Below are positions 41,145-51,318 of a DNA stretch of 64,000 nucleotides, piece by piece; position 1 is the first letter of the stretch, and each line of letters starts with the position of its first letter. The stretch lies in contig AP025583.1 of NCBI GenBank assembly GCA_022846095.1, positions 2,852,001 through 2,916,000 of the forward strand, in the 5' to 3' direction. The notes beneath the pieces were generated by a model. It saw nothing but the letters and a program-made list of their open reading frames with translations, did not search any database and was not told the DNA's origin. The stretch comes from Oscillospiraceae bacterium. GTDB taxonomy: Bacteria > Bacillota > Clostridia > Oscillospirales > Oscillospiraceae. Position numbers and translations under genes: made by a program.

Positions 41145-41319
41145 TTGGCTCGGGACGCTTGGTATAGCGGTGGCACGCGGGTGTGTCCTCCCGCTTCTCC
41201 CTCACCCGCGGCTCCCCACAGTGCCCCGCTGCCAACGGGCTGTACTTGGTGCCGCTTACACGGACATAGTGCCGGTAAAAATGGCGGCACCCTGCGCAGG
41301 TTTTGTTTTCTTCATCCAT
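41131..41319 (-). CDS. Small Cys-rich (zinc-finger-like) protein
   Basis: The 62-residue product starts at ATG 41319 (MDEENKTCAGCRHFYRHY) after GAGGTGA. It has CxxC, two His and two later Cys (HCGEP, ACHRY), a plausible zinc site, and a basic tail. Its stop is inside the 36-bp palindrome. Probably real because of the ribosome site and the conserved-looking Cys/His layout; function unknown. Confidence 0.65.
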   Translation of the reverse strand: MDEENKTCAGCRHFYRHYVRVSGTKYSPLAAGHCGEPRVREKREDTPACHRYTKRPEPKGKG

Positions 41320-41370
41320 AGTAATCACCTCATGCATAATATACACCATGTACACACCAAATGCAACCAC

Positions 41371-41399
41371 TTGTTTCAATAACATAGTGATGATATAGT
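41371..41399 (+). promoter_or_regulatory. Promoter of the ribbon-helix-helix gene
   Basis: TTGTTT (41371-41376), 17 bases, TATAGT (41394-41399). Confidence 0.75.
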
Positions 41400-41420
41400 G
41401 TTTATATAGGGGGTATTATT

Positions 41421-41594
41421 ATGGCTGAATCGATATTGGTGAACCGCACTCGTTTTACTTCATCCCTAAAAAACGAACTGGCTCCCAAACTCAATAAACT
41501 ATCCGAACAGACCCGCATCCCCAAGTCCCGCCTTTTGGACGAGGCCATTGAAGATTTACTCAAAAAGTACGAAAAGAGGCTGGCTGATGATTAA
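41421..41594 (+). CDS. Ribbon-helix-helix (CopG/Arc-like) protein
   Basis: A 57-residue protein, MAESILVNRTRFTSSLKNEL to EKRLADD. A beta-strand (ILVNRTRFTSSL) is followed by two helices (LAPKLNKLSEQTRIPKSRLLDEAIEDLL), the RHH fold. AGGGGGT sits 6 bases upstream of the ATG. Its stop codon lies inside the terminator stem. AT-richer than its surroundings. It may be an antitoxin-like or autoregulatory protein, but no toxin partner is adjacent. Confidence 0.8.
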   Translation: MAESILVNRTRFTSSLKNELAPKLNKLSEQTRIPKSRLLDEAIEDLLKKYEKRLADD

Positions 41595-41604
41595 TCAGCC
41601 AGCC
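41578..41604 (+). terminator. Terminator overlapping the RHH gene stop
   Basis: A stem GGCTGGCTGAT with loop GATTA is followed by TCTTTCTATTTCC; the TAA stop lies across the loop. Confidence 0.85.
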
Positions 41605-41617
41605 TCTTTCTATTTCC

Positions 41618-43012
41618 TTAAAACTCCGCGCTGCCCACGGTACGGGGGTGGGGCAGTACGTCCCGGATGTTGCCGATGCCGGTGAGGTACATCACCATGC
41701 GCTCGAAGCCCAGGCCGTACCCGGCGTGCTTGGTGCCGCCGTAGCGCCGCAGGTCCAGGTACCACCAGTAGTCCTTGGGGTCCAGGCCCAGCTCGCCCAT
41801 GCGCGCCTCCAGCACGTCCAGCCGCTCCTCGCGCTGGCTGCCGCCGATAATCTCCCCGATGCCGGGCACCAGGCAGTCGGCGGCGGCCACGGTCCTGCCG
41901 TCGTCGTTCATGCGCATATAAAAGGCCTTAATCTCCTTGGGGTAGTCGGTGACAAAGACCGGCTTGCGGAACACCTGCTCGGTGAGGTAGCGCTCGTGCT
42001 CGGTCTGGAGATCGCAGCCCCACTCCACGGGGTACTCGAACTTCGCCCCGGATTTTTTCAGCAGCTCGATGGCCTCGGTGTAGCTCACCCGGCCGAAGTC
42101 GGAGCCGGCCACGTGCTCCAGCCGCTCCACCAGGCCCTTGTCCACAAAGGAGTTGAAGAAGGCCATCTCGTCCGGGCACCTGTCCATGACGGTGCGGATG
42201 ATATACTTGATCATGTCCTCGGCCAGATCCATGTCGTCGGCCAAATCGGCAAAGGCGATCTCAGGCTCGATCATCCAGAACTCGGCGGCGTGGCGGGTGG
42301 TGTTGGACTTCTCGGCCCGGAAGGTGGGGCCGAAGGTGTACACGTTGCCGAAGGCCATGGCGAAGGACTCGGCGTTGAGCTGGCCCGACACCGTCAGGTT
42401 GGCGCTCTTTCCGAAGAAGTCCTGGCCGTAGTCCGCCCGGCCGTCCTCCCCCACGGGCACGTGCTCCATGTCCAGGGTGGTCACCCGGAACATCTCCCCC
42501 GCGCCCTCGCAGTCGGAGGCGGTGATGATGGGGGTGTGGACGTAGACGAAGCCCCGGTCCTGGAAAAAGCAGTGGATGGCGTGGGCCGCCACGCTGCGCA
42601 CCCGGAAGGCGGCGGAAAAGAGGTTGGTGCGGGGCCGCAGGTGGGCGATGGTGCGCAGGTACTCCACGCTGTGGCGCTTCTTCTGCAGGGGGTACTCGGG
42701 GGAGGAGGCCCCCTCCACGGCAATGCTGCGGGCCTTGACCTCCAGGGGCTGCTTGGCGCCGGGGGTGAGCACCACCTCGCCCTCCACCACGAAGGACGCG
42801 CCCACGTTCTGCCGGGCAATCTCCTTAAAATTCTCCACCTCGCCGTCCGCAAAGACGATCTGCAGGTTTTTGAAGCAGGAGCCGTCGTTGAGCTCGATAA
42901 AGCCGAAGGTCTTCATATCACGGATGGTGCGGGCCCAGCCGCAGACGGTGACGGCCTTGCCGCCAAACGCCTCCTGGTCCGCGAAAATCTGTGCGATGGC
43001 CGTGTGTTTCAC
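41618..43012 (-). CDS. asnS: Asparaginyl-tRNA synthetase
   Basis: Class II synthetase charging tRNA-Asn. The 464 residues have an N-terminal OB-fold anticodon domain (about 17-103), then class II motif 2 around [25 protein letters not shown] (about 224-248) and motif 3 [15 protein letters not shown] (near 437). The [14 protein letters not shown] stretch and [13 protein letters not shown] mark AsnRS rather than AspRS. Its length is typical. Confidence 0.96.
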   Translation of the reverse strand: MKHTAIAQIFADQEAFGGKAVTVCGWARTIRDMKTFGFIELNDGSCFKNLQIVFADGEVENFKEIARQNVGASFVVEGEVVLTPGAKQPLEVKARSIAVEGASSPEYPLQKKRHSVEYLRTIAHLRPRTNLFSAAFRVRSVAAHAIHCFFQDRGFVYVHTPIITASDCEGAGEMFRVTTLDMEHVPVGEDGRADYGQDFFGKSANLTVSGQLNAESFAMAFGNVYTFGPTFRAEKSNTTRHAAEFWMIEPEIAFADLADDMDLAEDMIKYIIRTVMDRCPDEMAFFNSFVDKGLVERLEHVAGSDFGRVSYTEAIELLKKSGAKFEYPVEWGCDLQTEHERYLTEQVFRKPVFVTDYPKEIKAFYMRMNDDGRTVAAADCLVPGIGEIIGGSQREERLDVLEARMGELGLDPKDYWWYLDLRRYGGTKHAGYGLGFERMVMYLTGIGNIRDVLPHPRTVGSAEF

Positions 43013-43154
43013 TGGTCTTCCCTCTCTCTGCGTTGTTGTAGGCTTTTTGCAAGTAACCTATATTATAATGCATACTGAACAAAGCCGCAGGGCGGTTTAT
43101 TCAACAGACATTATTATAGGGAATTCCAGATGATTTTACAACCATTAGTTTTCG

Positions 43155-43928
43155 CTATGCAATCGCGTGGCTGCCCACGGTGTAGCTCCACACGCCGTCC
43201 TCCTGCGCGGCGGTGCAGTCCCCGAAGAAATAGGCCCCCAGGCCGCCGCGCCACTTCTCGGCGTCAAAGCCCTCCGCGCCGCCCTTCAGGGAGAAGTGCA
43301 GCCCGTCCTCCCAGATCAGGTTCTCCCCGTCGATATAGCCCGCGTCCACCAGCTCCTGCCAGGTGCCGGTGACCAGCTCCTTTTCCCGCAGCCCGGCGAA
43401 GCGCCACGCCAGGGCGGATTTCTCGCTCCCGGTCAGGCCGGTGAGCTGGGACAGGTCCATGCCGATTTTATCGATCCCGCCGTTGAGCCCGTCGTCCGTC
43501 CCCCACAGGTCCTCCAGCACCTGGAGGTACAGCCCGCACAGGTCGTTCAGGCCCTCGGTGGAGGCGCGCAGGGCCGTGGCGCCGGAGAAGCCCATCGGGT
43601 ACGTCTCCTGCACGGCGCCGCCGTAGAAAACCTCCACCAGCATCCCGTCCCGCAGATCGGCCGCCTGGGCGGGCGCCCCGTCCAGCGTGATTTCCAGCCC
43701 CTGCGTCCCCAGGCTGTACACCCCGCCGTCCTCCTGCGCCGCCAGAAGCAGAGCCCCGTCCTCCGCGCCGTCCACGATGCGGCAGCTCAGGCTTGCGGCG
43801 GGCGGCGTCTCCACCGGGGGCGCGGGGGTGGGGGTGGGCGGTGGGGTGGGAAGCACACACATCGTCGGCCCCTTGCAGGCCGTCAGCAAAAGCAGCGCCA
43901 GCGCGGCGCAGAACAGCTTCAATTTCAT
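43155..43928 (-). CDS. Secreted lipoprotein, unknown function
   Basis: The 257-residue product starts at ATG 43928 behind AGGAGGTG. It has a signal peptide with lipobox LLTAC (Cys18), a Pro/Thr linker (PTPPPTPTPAPP), then a globular domain with strands resembling the DUF3221/NEAT-less lipoprotein style (LSCRIVDGAEDGALLLAAQEDGGVYSLG). The C-terminal ~120 residues are helical. Not placed in a family; cell-surface location is the firm prediction. Confidence 0.75.
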   Translation of the reverse strand: MKLKLFCAALALLLLTACKGPTMCVLPTPPPTPTPAPPVETPPAASLSCRIVDGAEDGALLLAAQEDGGVYSLGTQGLEITLDGAPAQAADLRDGMLVEVFYGGAVQETYPMGFSGATALRASTEGLNDLCGLYLQVLEDLWGTDDGLNGGIDKIGMDLSQLTGLTGSEKSALAWRFAGLREKELVTGTWQELVDAGYIDGENLIWEDGLHFSLKGGAEGFDAEKWRGGLGAYFFGDCTAAQEDGVWSYTVGSHAIA

Positions 43929-43999
43929 AAAACGGCACCTCCTTTTTTTCCTTTGGACGGCCACTGAAAAATTTTGTTCCCCCGCACGCGATTTTCTGC

Positions 44000-44028
44000 T
44001 TGACATCCGCGCCCGGATAGGTTATTGT
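44000..44028 (+). promoter_or_regulatory. Promoter of the psu operon
   Basis: TTGACA (44000-44005), 17 bases, TATTGT (44023-44028), 45 bases upstream of psuK. Confidence 0.8.
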
Positions 44029-44073
44029 AAACATATGATTAGAAATTGAATCAAATGTTTAGGGGGCGGCGCT

Positions 44074-45153
44074 ATGACCCAGCGGGAGGCGCAGATACTG
44101 CGCTGGATCGAAGAGAATCCCATGATCTCCCAGCAGGAGCTGGCCGACCAGGCGGGCATCACCCGCTCGTCGGTGGCGGTGCACATCTCCAACCTGATGA
44201 AGAAGGGGTACATTGCGGGCAAGGGCTACATCACCCGCAACGCCTCCTACACGGCGGTGGTGGGCGCGGTGAACATGGACATCGGCGGCCGGCCCCTGGC
44301 CCCCCTGGTACAGCGCGACTCCAACCCGGGCCGGGTGCGGATGAGCCTGGGGGGCGTGGGGCGCAACATCGCCCACAACATGAGCCTGCTGGGGCTGAAC
44401 GTCCACCTGGTCACCGCCCTGGGGGACGACGTGCACGCCCGGGAGATCGCCGCCTCCTGCGGGGAGCTGGGCATCGACCTGTCCCAGTCCCTCCAGGTGC
44501 CCGGCGCCTCCACCTCCACCTACCTCTTTATCGCGGACGCGGGGGGCGACATGGAGCTGGCGGTCTCCGACATGGAGATATACGAGCACATCACCCCCGC
44601 CTTCCTGGCCTCCCGGCAGGGACTTTTGAACAACGCCCGGCTGGTGGTGGCCGACACCAACATCTCGGCGGAATCCCTGGCCTGGCTGGGGGAGCACTGC
44701 AAGGCCCCCCTCTTCGCCGACCCGGTGTCCACCGCCAAGGCGGTGAAGCTCCAACCCATCCTGGGCGCGCTGCACACCCTGAAGCCCAACCGCATCGAGG
44801 CCGAGCTCCTCTCCGGCGTGGCCATCACGGACGGCGACAGCCTCCGGCGCTGCGCCGAGGCGCTGCTGGCCACCGGGCTGCAGCGGGTGTTCATCAGCCT
44901 GGGGGCCGACGGGGTGTACGCCGCCGACCACACCCGGGGCGTGCAGGTGCCCTGCCTGCCCGCCCGGATGGTGAACACCACCGGCTGCGGGGACGCCTAC
45001 ATGGCGGCCCTGGCCTGGGCCTGGCTGGAGGGCCTCTCCCTGGAGGACGCCGCCCGGGCCGGGCTGGCCGCCTCCGCCATCGCCATGGAGGGGGCCGAGA
45101 CCATCAACCCCGCCCTCAACGCCGGCGCGGTGCGCGGCAGGGCCGGGATCTGA
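44074..45153 (+). CDS. psuK: Pseudouridine kinase with N-terminal winged helix
   Basis: PfkB-family kinase phosphorylating pseudouridine to pseudouridine 5'-phosphate, the substrate of PsuG. The 359 residues begin with a MarR/HTH_24-type winged helix (1-55, TQREAQILRWIEENPMISQQELADQAG), then a ribokinase fold with GGVGRNIAHNMSLLG (about 92) and the catalytic motif NTTGCGDAYMAAL (about 304; usual GAGD here GCGD). The HTH may let it regulate its own operon. The function call depends on psuG downstream. Confidence 0.88.
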   Translation: MTQREAQILRWIEENPMISQQELADQAGITRSSVAVHISNLMKKGYIAGKGYITRNASYTAVVGAVNMDIGGRPLAPLVQRDSNPGRVRMSLGGVGRNIAHNMSLLGLNVHLVTALGDDVHAREIAASCGELGIDLSQSLQVPGASTSTYLFIADAGGDMELAVSDMEIYEHITPAFLASRQGLLNNARLVVADTNISAESLAWLGEHCKAPLFADPVSTAKAVKLQPILGALHTLKPNRIEAELLSGVAITDGDSLRRCAEALLATGLQRVFISLGADGVYAADHTRGVQVPCLPARMVNTTGCGDAYMAALAWAWLEGLSLEDAARAGLAASAIAMEGAETINPALNAGAVRGRAGI

Positions 45154-45166
45154 GGCGGGGGTGCGC

Positions 45167-45916
45167 ATGAGGGACGATTTTATCAACCTGACGGCGGAAA
45201 ACCTGGCCGACGAGCATCTGTGCTGCATCATCCGCAGCAAAAAGCCCCACCCCGGGGTGGAGGCCAAGCGCCAGTGGCTGGCCGGGCGCCTCAAGGAGGG
45301 CCACGTCTTCCGCAAGCTCAACAAGAAGGCCGTGGTGTTCATCGAGTACGCCCCCCTGGAGACGGCCTGGGTGCCGGTGACGGGGGAGGGCTACCTCTAT
45401 ATCTACTGCCTGTGGGTCTCCGGCCAGGAGAAGGGCGCCGGGTACGGGAAGGCGCTGATGGAGTACTGCCTGGCCGACGCCAGGGCAAAGGGCAAATCCG
45501 GCGTGTGTATGCTGGGGGCGGCCAAGCAGAAGGCATGGCTTTCCGACCAGTCCTTCGCCAAAAAGTTCGGCTTTGAGGCCGTGGACACCGCCGCCAACGG
45601 CTACGAGCTGCTGGCCCTCTCCTTCGACGGGACCAAGCCGCGCTTCACCCAGGCCGCCAGGCGGCAGGAGATCGACCGGCAGGAGCTCACCATCTACTAC
45701 GACATGCAGTGCCCCTATATCCTGCAAACCGTGGAGACCATCCGGACGTACTGCGGACAAAACGGCGTCCCCCTCTCGCTGCTCCCGGTGGATACCCTGC
45801 AAAAGGCGAAGCAGCTGCCCTGCGTGTTCAACAACTTCGGCGTGTTCTACCGGGGGAGGTTCCAGACGGTGAACCTGCTGGATACCGCGTCCCTTTCGAG
45901 AATCCTCAAAAAATGA
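45167..45916 (+). CDS. GNAT acetyltransferase with YoaP-like C-terminal domain
   Basis: The 249 residues have a GNAT fold (about 1-150) with the acetyl-CoA loop VSGQEKGAGYGKALMEY (about 82-98, Q/RxxGxG/A-like). The C-terminal YoaP-like domain (about 155-245) contains a CP motif (YYDMQCPYI) and GVFYRGRF. ATG 45167 is preferred to GTG 45161. It sits between psuK and psuG with short gaps, so it is in the same operon, though it has no known step in pseudouridine breakdown. Confidence 0.85.
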   Translation: MRDDFINLTAENLADEHLCCIIRSKKPHPGVEAKRQWLAGRLKEGHVFRKLNKKAVVFIEYAPLETAWVPVTGEGYLYIYCLWVSGQEKGAGYGKALMEYCLADARAKGKSGVCMLGAAKQKAWLSDQSFAKKFGFEAVDTAANGYELLALSFDGTKPRFTQAARRQEIDRQELTIYYDMQCPYILQTVETIRTYCGQNGVPLSLLPVDTLQKAKQLPCVFNNFGVFYRGRFQTVNLLDTASLSRILKK

Positions 45917-45958
45917 GTTACACTATAATTCAAATAATTGATTCGGAGGTAATTTAAG

Positions 45959-46879
<921 letters not shown>

Positions 46880-46897
46880 CCATTTTACGCTCCGGCA

Positions 46898-46940
46898 GCG
46901 GGGGGCGGGGGACTTAAGTCCCCCGCCCCCCGCTTGTCTC
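46898..46940 (+). terminator. 36-bp perfect palindromic terminator of the psu operon
   Basis: GCGGGGGGCGGGGGACTT and its exact complement without a spacer (46898-46933), then TTGTCTCTT. Confidence 0.88.
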
Positions 46941-46989
46941 TTGGGCAGTCGCGTTTTCTCCCCCTTCTCCACAAAGACGCATCCACCGC

Positions 46990-47018
46990 TTGCCCTTTCC
47001 GGAAGACTTTGATATACT
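46990..47018 (+). promoter_or_regulatory. Promoter of the GGDEF-EAL gene
   Basis: TTGCCC (46990-46995), 17 bases, TATACT (47013-47018). Confidence 0.75.
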
Positions 47019-47071
47019 GTGATCAATATAAGTCCGCCTCTAGCGGAGCAACGGGCACGGAGGTGTACACT

Positions 47072-49768
47072 TTGCATAAAAGAATCATTCCAGTCATCCT
47101 GGCGGCCGCCCTGCTCATCTCCGGCCTGTTCTCCATCCTGTCCATCCACAGCCTGCAGGGGAACGCCCGGGTCATCAACTACGCGGGCGTGGTGCGCGGG
47201 GCCACCCAGCGCCTGGTCAAGCAGGAGCTGAGCGGCCGGCCCAACGACGCTCTGATCGGCACCCTGGACGGCATTCTGGCCGAGCTGGCCACCGGCGGGG
47301 GGGATCACGCTCTGGCCCGCCTGGCCGACGCGGACTTCCAGTCCCTGTTGGGCCAGATGCAGGAGGCGTGGTCCGGGCTGAAGGGCGAGATCCAGGCGGT
47401 GCGCGGCGGGGCGGACGGCTGGGCCCTCTACGCCGCCAGCGAGGCCTACTTCGAGCTGGCCGACCGCACCGTCTCCGCCGCCGAGGCCTACTCGGAGCGC
47501 CAGATACAGCACGCGGAAGCCGCTCTGCTGGCCCTCAGCGCCGTATTCCTGCTGCTGGCCGCCCTGCTGGGCTGGTACGGTGCGGTCCAGGCCAAACGGC
47601 AGCGGGCGCTGCTGGAGGCGGAGGACAAAAACCGCGCCGAGAGCGAGCAGCTGGCCCGCATGTCCGAGGATCTGCGCGCGCCCATGAACGAGATCTCCGA
47701 GCTCATCTACGTCTCCGACCTGGACACCCACGACCTGCTGTATATCAACGAGACCGGCCGCAAGACCTTCCATCTGGACAGCCTGGAGCAGCAGAAGTGC
47801 TACAAGGTGCTCCAGGGGCTGGACAGCCCCTGTGAATTCTGCACCACCCCGCGGCTGACGCCGGGGGAGAACTACACCTGGGAGTACACCAACCCCATCA
47901 CCAAGCGGCACTATTTGCTCAAGGACCGCCTGATCCAGTGGGAGGGGCGGCCCGCCCGGATGGAGATCGCCTTCGACATCTCCGAGGCGGAGGCCGAAAA
48001 GCAGGCCCTTAAGAACACGCTGGACGCCCAGCGGATGATTATGGAGTGCGTGCGCACCCTGTACCAGGAGCACGATCTGGACCAGTCCATGCCCCTGGTG
48101 CTGGATCATCTGGGCCGGTTCCTCGCCGCCGACCGGGCCTACCTGTTCCTGGTGCGCGACGGCCTGGCGTACAACGACTTCGAGTGGTGCACCGAGGGCA
48201 TTCTCCCCCAGCGGGAGGAGCTCCAGGGCCTGCCTATCTCCCTCATCGACCGCTGGCGCCCCGCCTTCGACCGGCAGGAGTGCGTCATTATAGAGGATCT
48301 GGAGGCGCTGCGGGAGGAAAACCCGGAGGAGTACGACCTCCTGCACACCCAGGGCATCCGCAGCCTGGTGGCCACCCCCCTGGAGCAGGACGGCATCCTC
48401 CAGGGCTTCATCGGGGTGGACAACCCCCCGCCCGCCCGCATCCGGGCGGTGGCCTCCCTGCTGCAGACCCTGTGCTACTTCGTCATGCTCACCTACCGCC
48501 GCAGGGAGAGCGAGCAGCAGCTCTCCCACCTGAGCTACTACGACACCCTCACCTCCTTCTACAACCGCAACCGCTACATGCAGGACGCCGACGCCCTGGC
48601 CCGCTACGGGGGCGCGGTGGGCATCGTGTACCTGGACGTGAACGGCCTGAAGGACATCAACGACCAGCACGGCCACGCCTTCGGGGACGGGGTGCTGGTG
48701 GAGTGCGCCCGCCAGATGCGGGAGGTGTTCCAGGACGCCGACTTCTACCGCATCGGCGGGGACGAGTTCGTCATCATCTGCCCCGGCGCGGACCAGCCCG
48801 GCTTCGAGCGGCAGGTGGCGGCGCTGCGGCAGCGCTTCCGCGCCCACCCGCTGTGCCACGCCGCCATCGGCGCCCAGTGGGCGCCCCAGTTCAAGGATCT
48901 GACGCAGATCATCGCCGACGCCGACGCGCAGATGTACGAGGACAAAAAGGAATTCTACCGCAACAACCCCGCCTCCAACCGCTACCGCCACCACAGCGAC
49001 GAGGTGCTCCACCTCTCCGACCCCGAGGTGCTGCGCAGCGAGATCAGCCAGGGCCGGTTCGTGGTCTACCTCCAGCCCAAGGTCTCCTCCGCCGACCGCA
49101 CCGCCGTGGGCGCGGAGGCGCTGATCCGCTACCGGCCCCGGTCCGGCTCCCTGGTGCTGCCCGGCAACTTCCTGCCCCTGCTGGAGGAGTCCCAGTCCGT
49201 CAGCCAGATCGACTTCTACGTGTTTGAGTTCGCCTGCTCCCTCATTAAGGAGTGGATCGCCCAGGGGCGGCAGGCCTTCCCCCTGTCCATCAACTTCTCC
49301 CGCTCCTCCCTGGTCCAGCCCGACTTTGTCTCCCGGCTCACCGGGCTGTGCTCCAAGTACGGCATCGACAAAAAGTACCTGGAGATCGAGATCACCGAGG
49401 GCACCCAGGAGGAGGACGACACCGACCTCAGGGGCCTGATCGGCGATCTGCGGGAGGCCGGCTTCATCGTCTCCATCGACGACTTCGGCACCGAGTACGC
49501 CAACCTGTCCCTGCTCTCCTCCGTGGAGTTCGACGTGCTTAAGCTGGACAAGAGCCTGGTGGACGACGTGGCAATTAACCCCAGGGCCCGCACCGTGGTG
49601 GAGTCCATCGCCGGCATCTGCAAAAAGATGCGCATCCAGCTGGTGGCCGAGGGGATCGAGACCGAGGAGCAGCTGCGCGTGCTCCAGGAGTGCGGCGTGG
49701 AGCTGGCCCAGGGCTACCTGTTCAGCCACCCCATCCCCATCGAGGAGTACGAGAAAAAATACCTGTAG
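47072..49768 (+). CDS. Membrane sensor diguanylate cyclase/phosphodiesterase (PAS-GAF-GGDEF-EAL)
   Basis: The start chosen is TTG 47072 because GGAGGT lies 7 bases upstream and the product (898 residues) then begins with a membrane helix. Order: helix (about 5-25), extracytoplasmic helical region, helix (about 155-177), coiled coil, PAS-like domain with a CEFC pair (about 210-310), GAF domain (about 325-470), GGDEF domain with intact RIGGDEF (about 567) and EAL domain with AEALIRY, EIEITEG, IDDFGTEYANL, KLDKSLV and VAEGIET. Both c-di-GMP synthesis and hydrolysis sites look intact, so net activity is unclear. Confidence 0.93.
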   Translation: MHKRIIPVILAAALLISGLFSILSIHSLQGNARVINYAGVVRGATQRLVKQELSGRPNDALIGTLDGILAELATGGGDHALARLADADFQSLLGQMQEAWSGLKGEIQAVRGGADGWALYAASEAYFELADRTVSAAEAYSERQIQHAEAALLALSAVFLLLAALLGWYGAVQAKRQRALLEAEDKNRAESEQLARMSEDLRAPMNEISELIYVSDLDTHDLLYINETGRKTFHLDSLEQQKCYKVLQGLDSPCEFCTTPRLTPGENYTWEYTNPITKRHYLLKDRLIQWEGRPARMEIAFDISEAEAEKQALKNTLDAQRMIMECVRTLYQEHDLDQSMPLVLDHLGRFLAADRAYLFLVRDGLAYNDFEWCTEGILPQREELQGLPISLIDRWRPAFDRQECVIIEDLEALREENPEEYDLLHTQGIRSLVATPLEQDGILQGFIGVDNPPPARIRAVASLLQTLCYFVMLTYRRRESEQQLSHLSYYDTLTSFYNRNRYMQDADALARYGGAVGIVYLDVNGLKDINDQHGHAFGDGVLVECARQMREVFQDADFYRIGGDEFVIICPGADQPGFERQVAALRQRFRAHPLCHAAIGAQWAPQFKDLTQIIADADAQMYEDKKEFYRNNPASNRYRHHSDEVLHLSDPEVLRSEISQGRFVVYLQPKVSSADRTAVGAEALIRYRPRSGSLVLPGNFLPLLEESQSVSQIDFYVFEFACSLIKEWIAQGRQAFPLSINFSRSSLVQPDFVSRLTGLCSKYGIDKKYLEIEITEGTQEEDDTDLRGLIGDLREAGFIVSIDDFGTEYANLSLLSSVEFDVLKLDKSLVDDVAINPRARTVVESIAGICKKMRIQLVAEGIETEEQLRVLQECGVELAQGYLFSHPIPIEEYEKKYL

Positions 49769-49773
49769 CGTTG

Positions 49774-49812
49774 AAAAGCGCCGGACGGCCAATGGCTGTC
49801 CGGCGCTTTTCC
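49774..49812. terminator. Bidirectional terminator after the GGDEF-EAL gene
   Basis: AAAAGCGCCGGAC and its complement ending TTTT enclose an 11-base loop. Confidence 0.9.
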
Positions 49813-49841
49813 AGCTTTGCGGATAAGGCAGGCGAAGGAGG

Positions 49842-49985
49842 ACGGGCGATTCGTGAATCGCCCCTACGGGCCTGGAGCAGCGGGCCGATGTAGGCATCGG
49901 CCCCTACGGTACCGGGATGGGACGGATTGCCGCGGGCCTGCGGCCCTCGCAATGACGTAGGGCGGGGGTCAGGGTGTCCGGGGGA
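49842..49985. repeat. Composite intergenic repeat array
   Basis: In order: GGGCGATTCGTGAATCGCCC palindrome (49845-49864), GGCCGATGTAGGCATCGGCC (49882-49901), GGATTGCC...CTCGCAATGAC module (49923-49955), CGTAGGGCGGGGG half-palindrome and stem GGGTGTCC/GGACACCC. Parts 49946-49980 match 3712-3745 in inverted orientation. The rest of 49813-50079 has no gene. Confidence 0.82.
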
Positions 49986-50079
49986 CACCCTGATAAAATT
50001 CCCTTCTTCCTTACCCCGTTTGCCCCCGCCGTCCTATGTGCACCTTATCCCCCTAAGCCGCGTCAACGGGGCTTTGTAC

Positions 50080-51318
50080 TCAGGGCAGAATGTCCGCGAT
50101 CTGCGCGTTGAGGGCCGCCACGTCGGGGGCGGGCACGGGGTTGTTGTTTAAGCCGTACTCCGCCTTGAGGGTGAGGATGCGCGTGACGCTCTCGTCCAGC
50201 CGCTGTTGGGAGATGCGCCCGGACGCCACCGCGTCCAGCAGGGCGGCGCGGGCGGCGGCGAGGTTGTCCGCCCCGTGGCAGACCAGCAGCGCGTCGCAGC
50301 CCGCCTCAAAGGCCAGCACGGCGGCCTCCCCCATGCCGTAGGTATTGGAGACGGCCCCCATGGTGAGATCGTCGGTAAAGACCACCCCGTGGAAGCCCAG
50401 CTCCTCCCGCAGCAGACCCGTCACCACCGCGTGGGACAGGGAGGCGGGGCGCTCCGGGTCGATCCGGGCCATCAGGATGTGGGCCACCATCACGGCGGGG
50501 GCCCCGTCCCGCACCGCGTCCCGGAAGGGGATCAGCTCCGACTCCCGCAGCGCCTCCAGGGTCTTGTCCACCACGGGCAGCTCCTTGTGGGAGTCCACCG
50601 CCGTGTCCCCATGCCCCGGGAAATGCTTGACCACCGGGATCACGCCGCCCTCCGAGATGGCGGCGGCCACGCTGTTGCCCACGCTGGTGGCCCGCTCCCA
50701 GTCGCTGCCGAAGGCCCGGTCCCCGATGACCGTGTTCTCCGGGTTGGACCAGATGTCCAGGGAGGGGGCGAAGTCCACGTTGAAGCCGAAGGAGGCGCAC
50801 TCGGCGGCCAGCACCCGGCCCCGGGCCTCCGCGTCCCCCCCGTCGCGCACGTACTGGTAGGCGCTGGGCAGATCCGTGACCTCCGGCGGCATCCGGGATA
50901 CGCGCCCCCCCTCCTCGTCCACGCAGAGGAAGAGGGGGGTGTACGCCCCGTTGAGGGCCTTCAGACCGTCGGTCAGCTGCGCCAGCTGCCCCGCGTTTTC
51001 CACGTTGCGGCCGAAGAGGATCACGCCGCCCACCCGGTACTCCGCCACGGCGGTCCGGGCGTCGGCGCCGGGGGCCGTACCCTCTACGCCCGCCACCAGG
51101 AGCTGGCCCACCTTCTGCTCCACGCTCATACCGGCCACCGCCTGGGCGATGGGGTCCGGTGTGGGGGTGGGCGTGGGCGTGGGGCTGGGCGTGGGCGCGG
51201 GCGTCGGGATCGTCACGGGCGCGGGGGTGGGGGTGGCCTGCGTCGCGGGCGCCCCTCCGCAGGCGCTGAGCGCGAATACGAGAAGCAATAAAACCGCCCC
51301 GATATTACGCTGTTTCAT
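50080..51318 (-). CDS. GH3 beta-N-acetylhexosaminidase lipoprotein (NagZ-like)
   Basis: Exo-glycosidase removing N-acetylglucosamine from peptidoglycan fragments. The 412 residues have a lipobox LSAC (Cys20), a (Thr-Pro)-rich stalk (about 30-56) and a GH3 barrel with KHFPGHGDT (the His/Asp acid-base dyad loop, about 227) and nucleophile Asp in VFTDDLTMGA (about 312). The stalk presents it on the cell surface. It overlaps rnr by 4 bp and is probably co-transcribed with it. Confidence 0.92.
   Translation of the reverse strand: MKQRNIGAVLLLLVFALSACGGAPATQATPTPAPVTIPTPAPTPSPTPTPTPTPDPIAQAVAGMSVEQKVGQLLVAGVEGTAPGADARTAVAEYRVGGVILFGRNVENAGQLAQLTDGLKALNGAYTPLFLCVDEEGGRVSRMPPEVTDLPSAYQYVRDGGDAEARGRVLAAECASFGFNVDFAPSLDIWSNPENTVIGDRAFGSDWERATSVGNSVAAAISEGGVIPVVKHFPGHGDTAVDSHKELPVVDKTLEALRESELIPFRDAVRDGAPAVMVAHILMARIDPERPASLSHAVVTGLLREELGFHGVVFTDDLTMGAVSNTYGMGEAAVLAFEAGCDALLVCHGADNLAAARAALLDAVASGRISQQRLDESVTRILTLKAEYGLNNNPVPAPDVAALNAQIADILP

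Noticed and set aside
47019-47071. c-di-GMP riboswitch before the GGDEF-EAL gene
   Set aside because: Only about 50 bases of leader with no GEMM core sequence.
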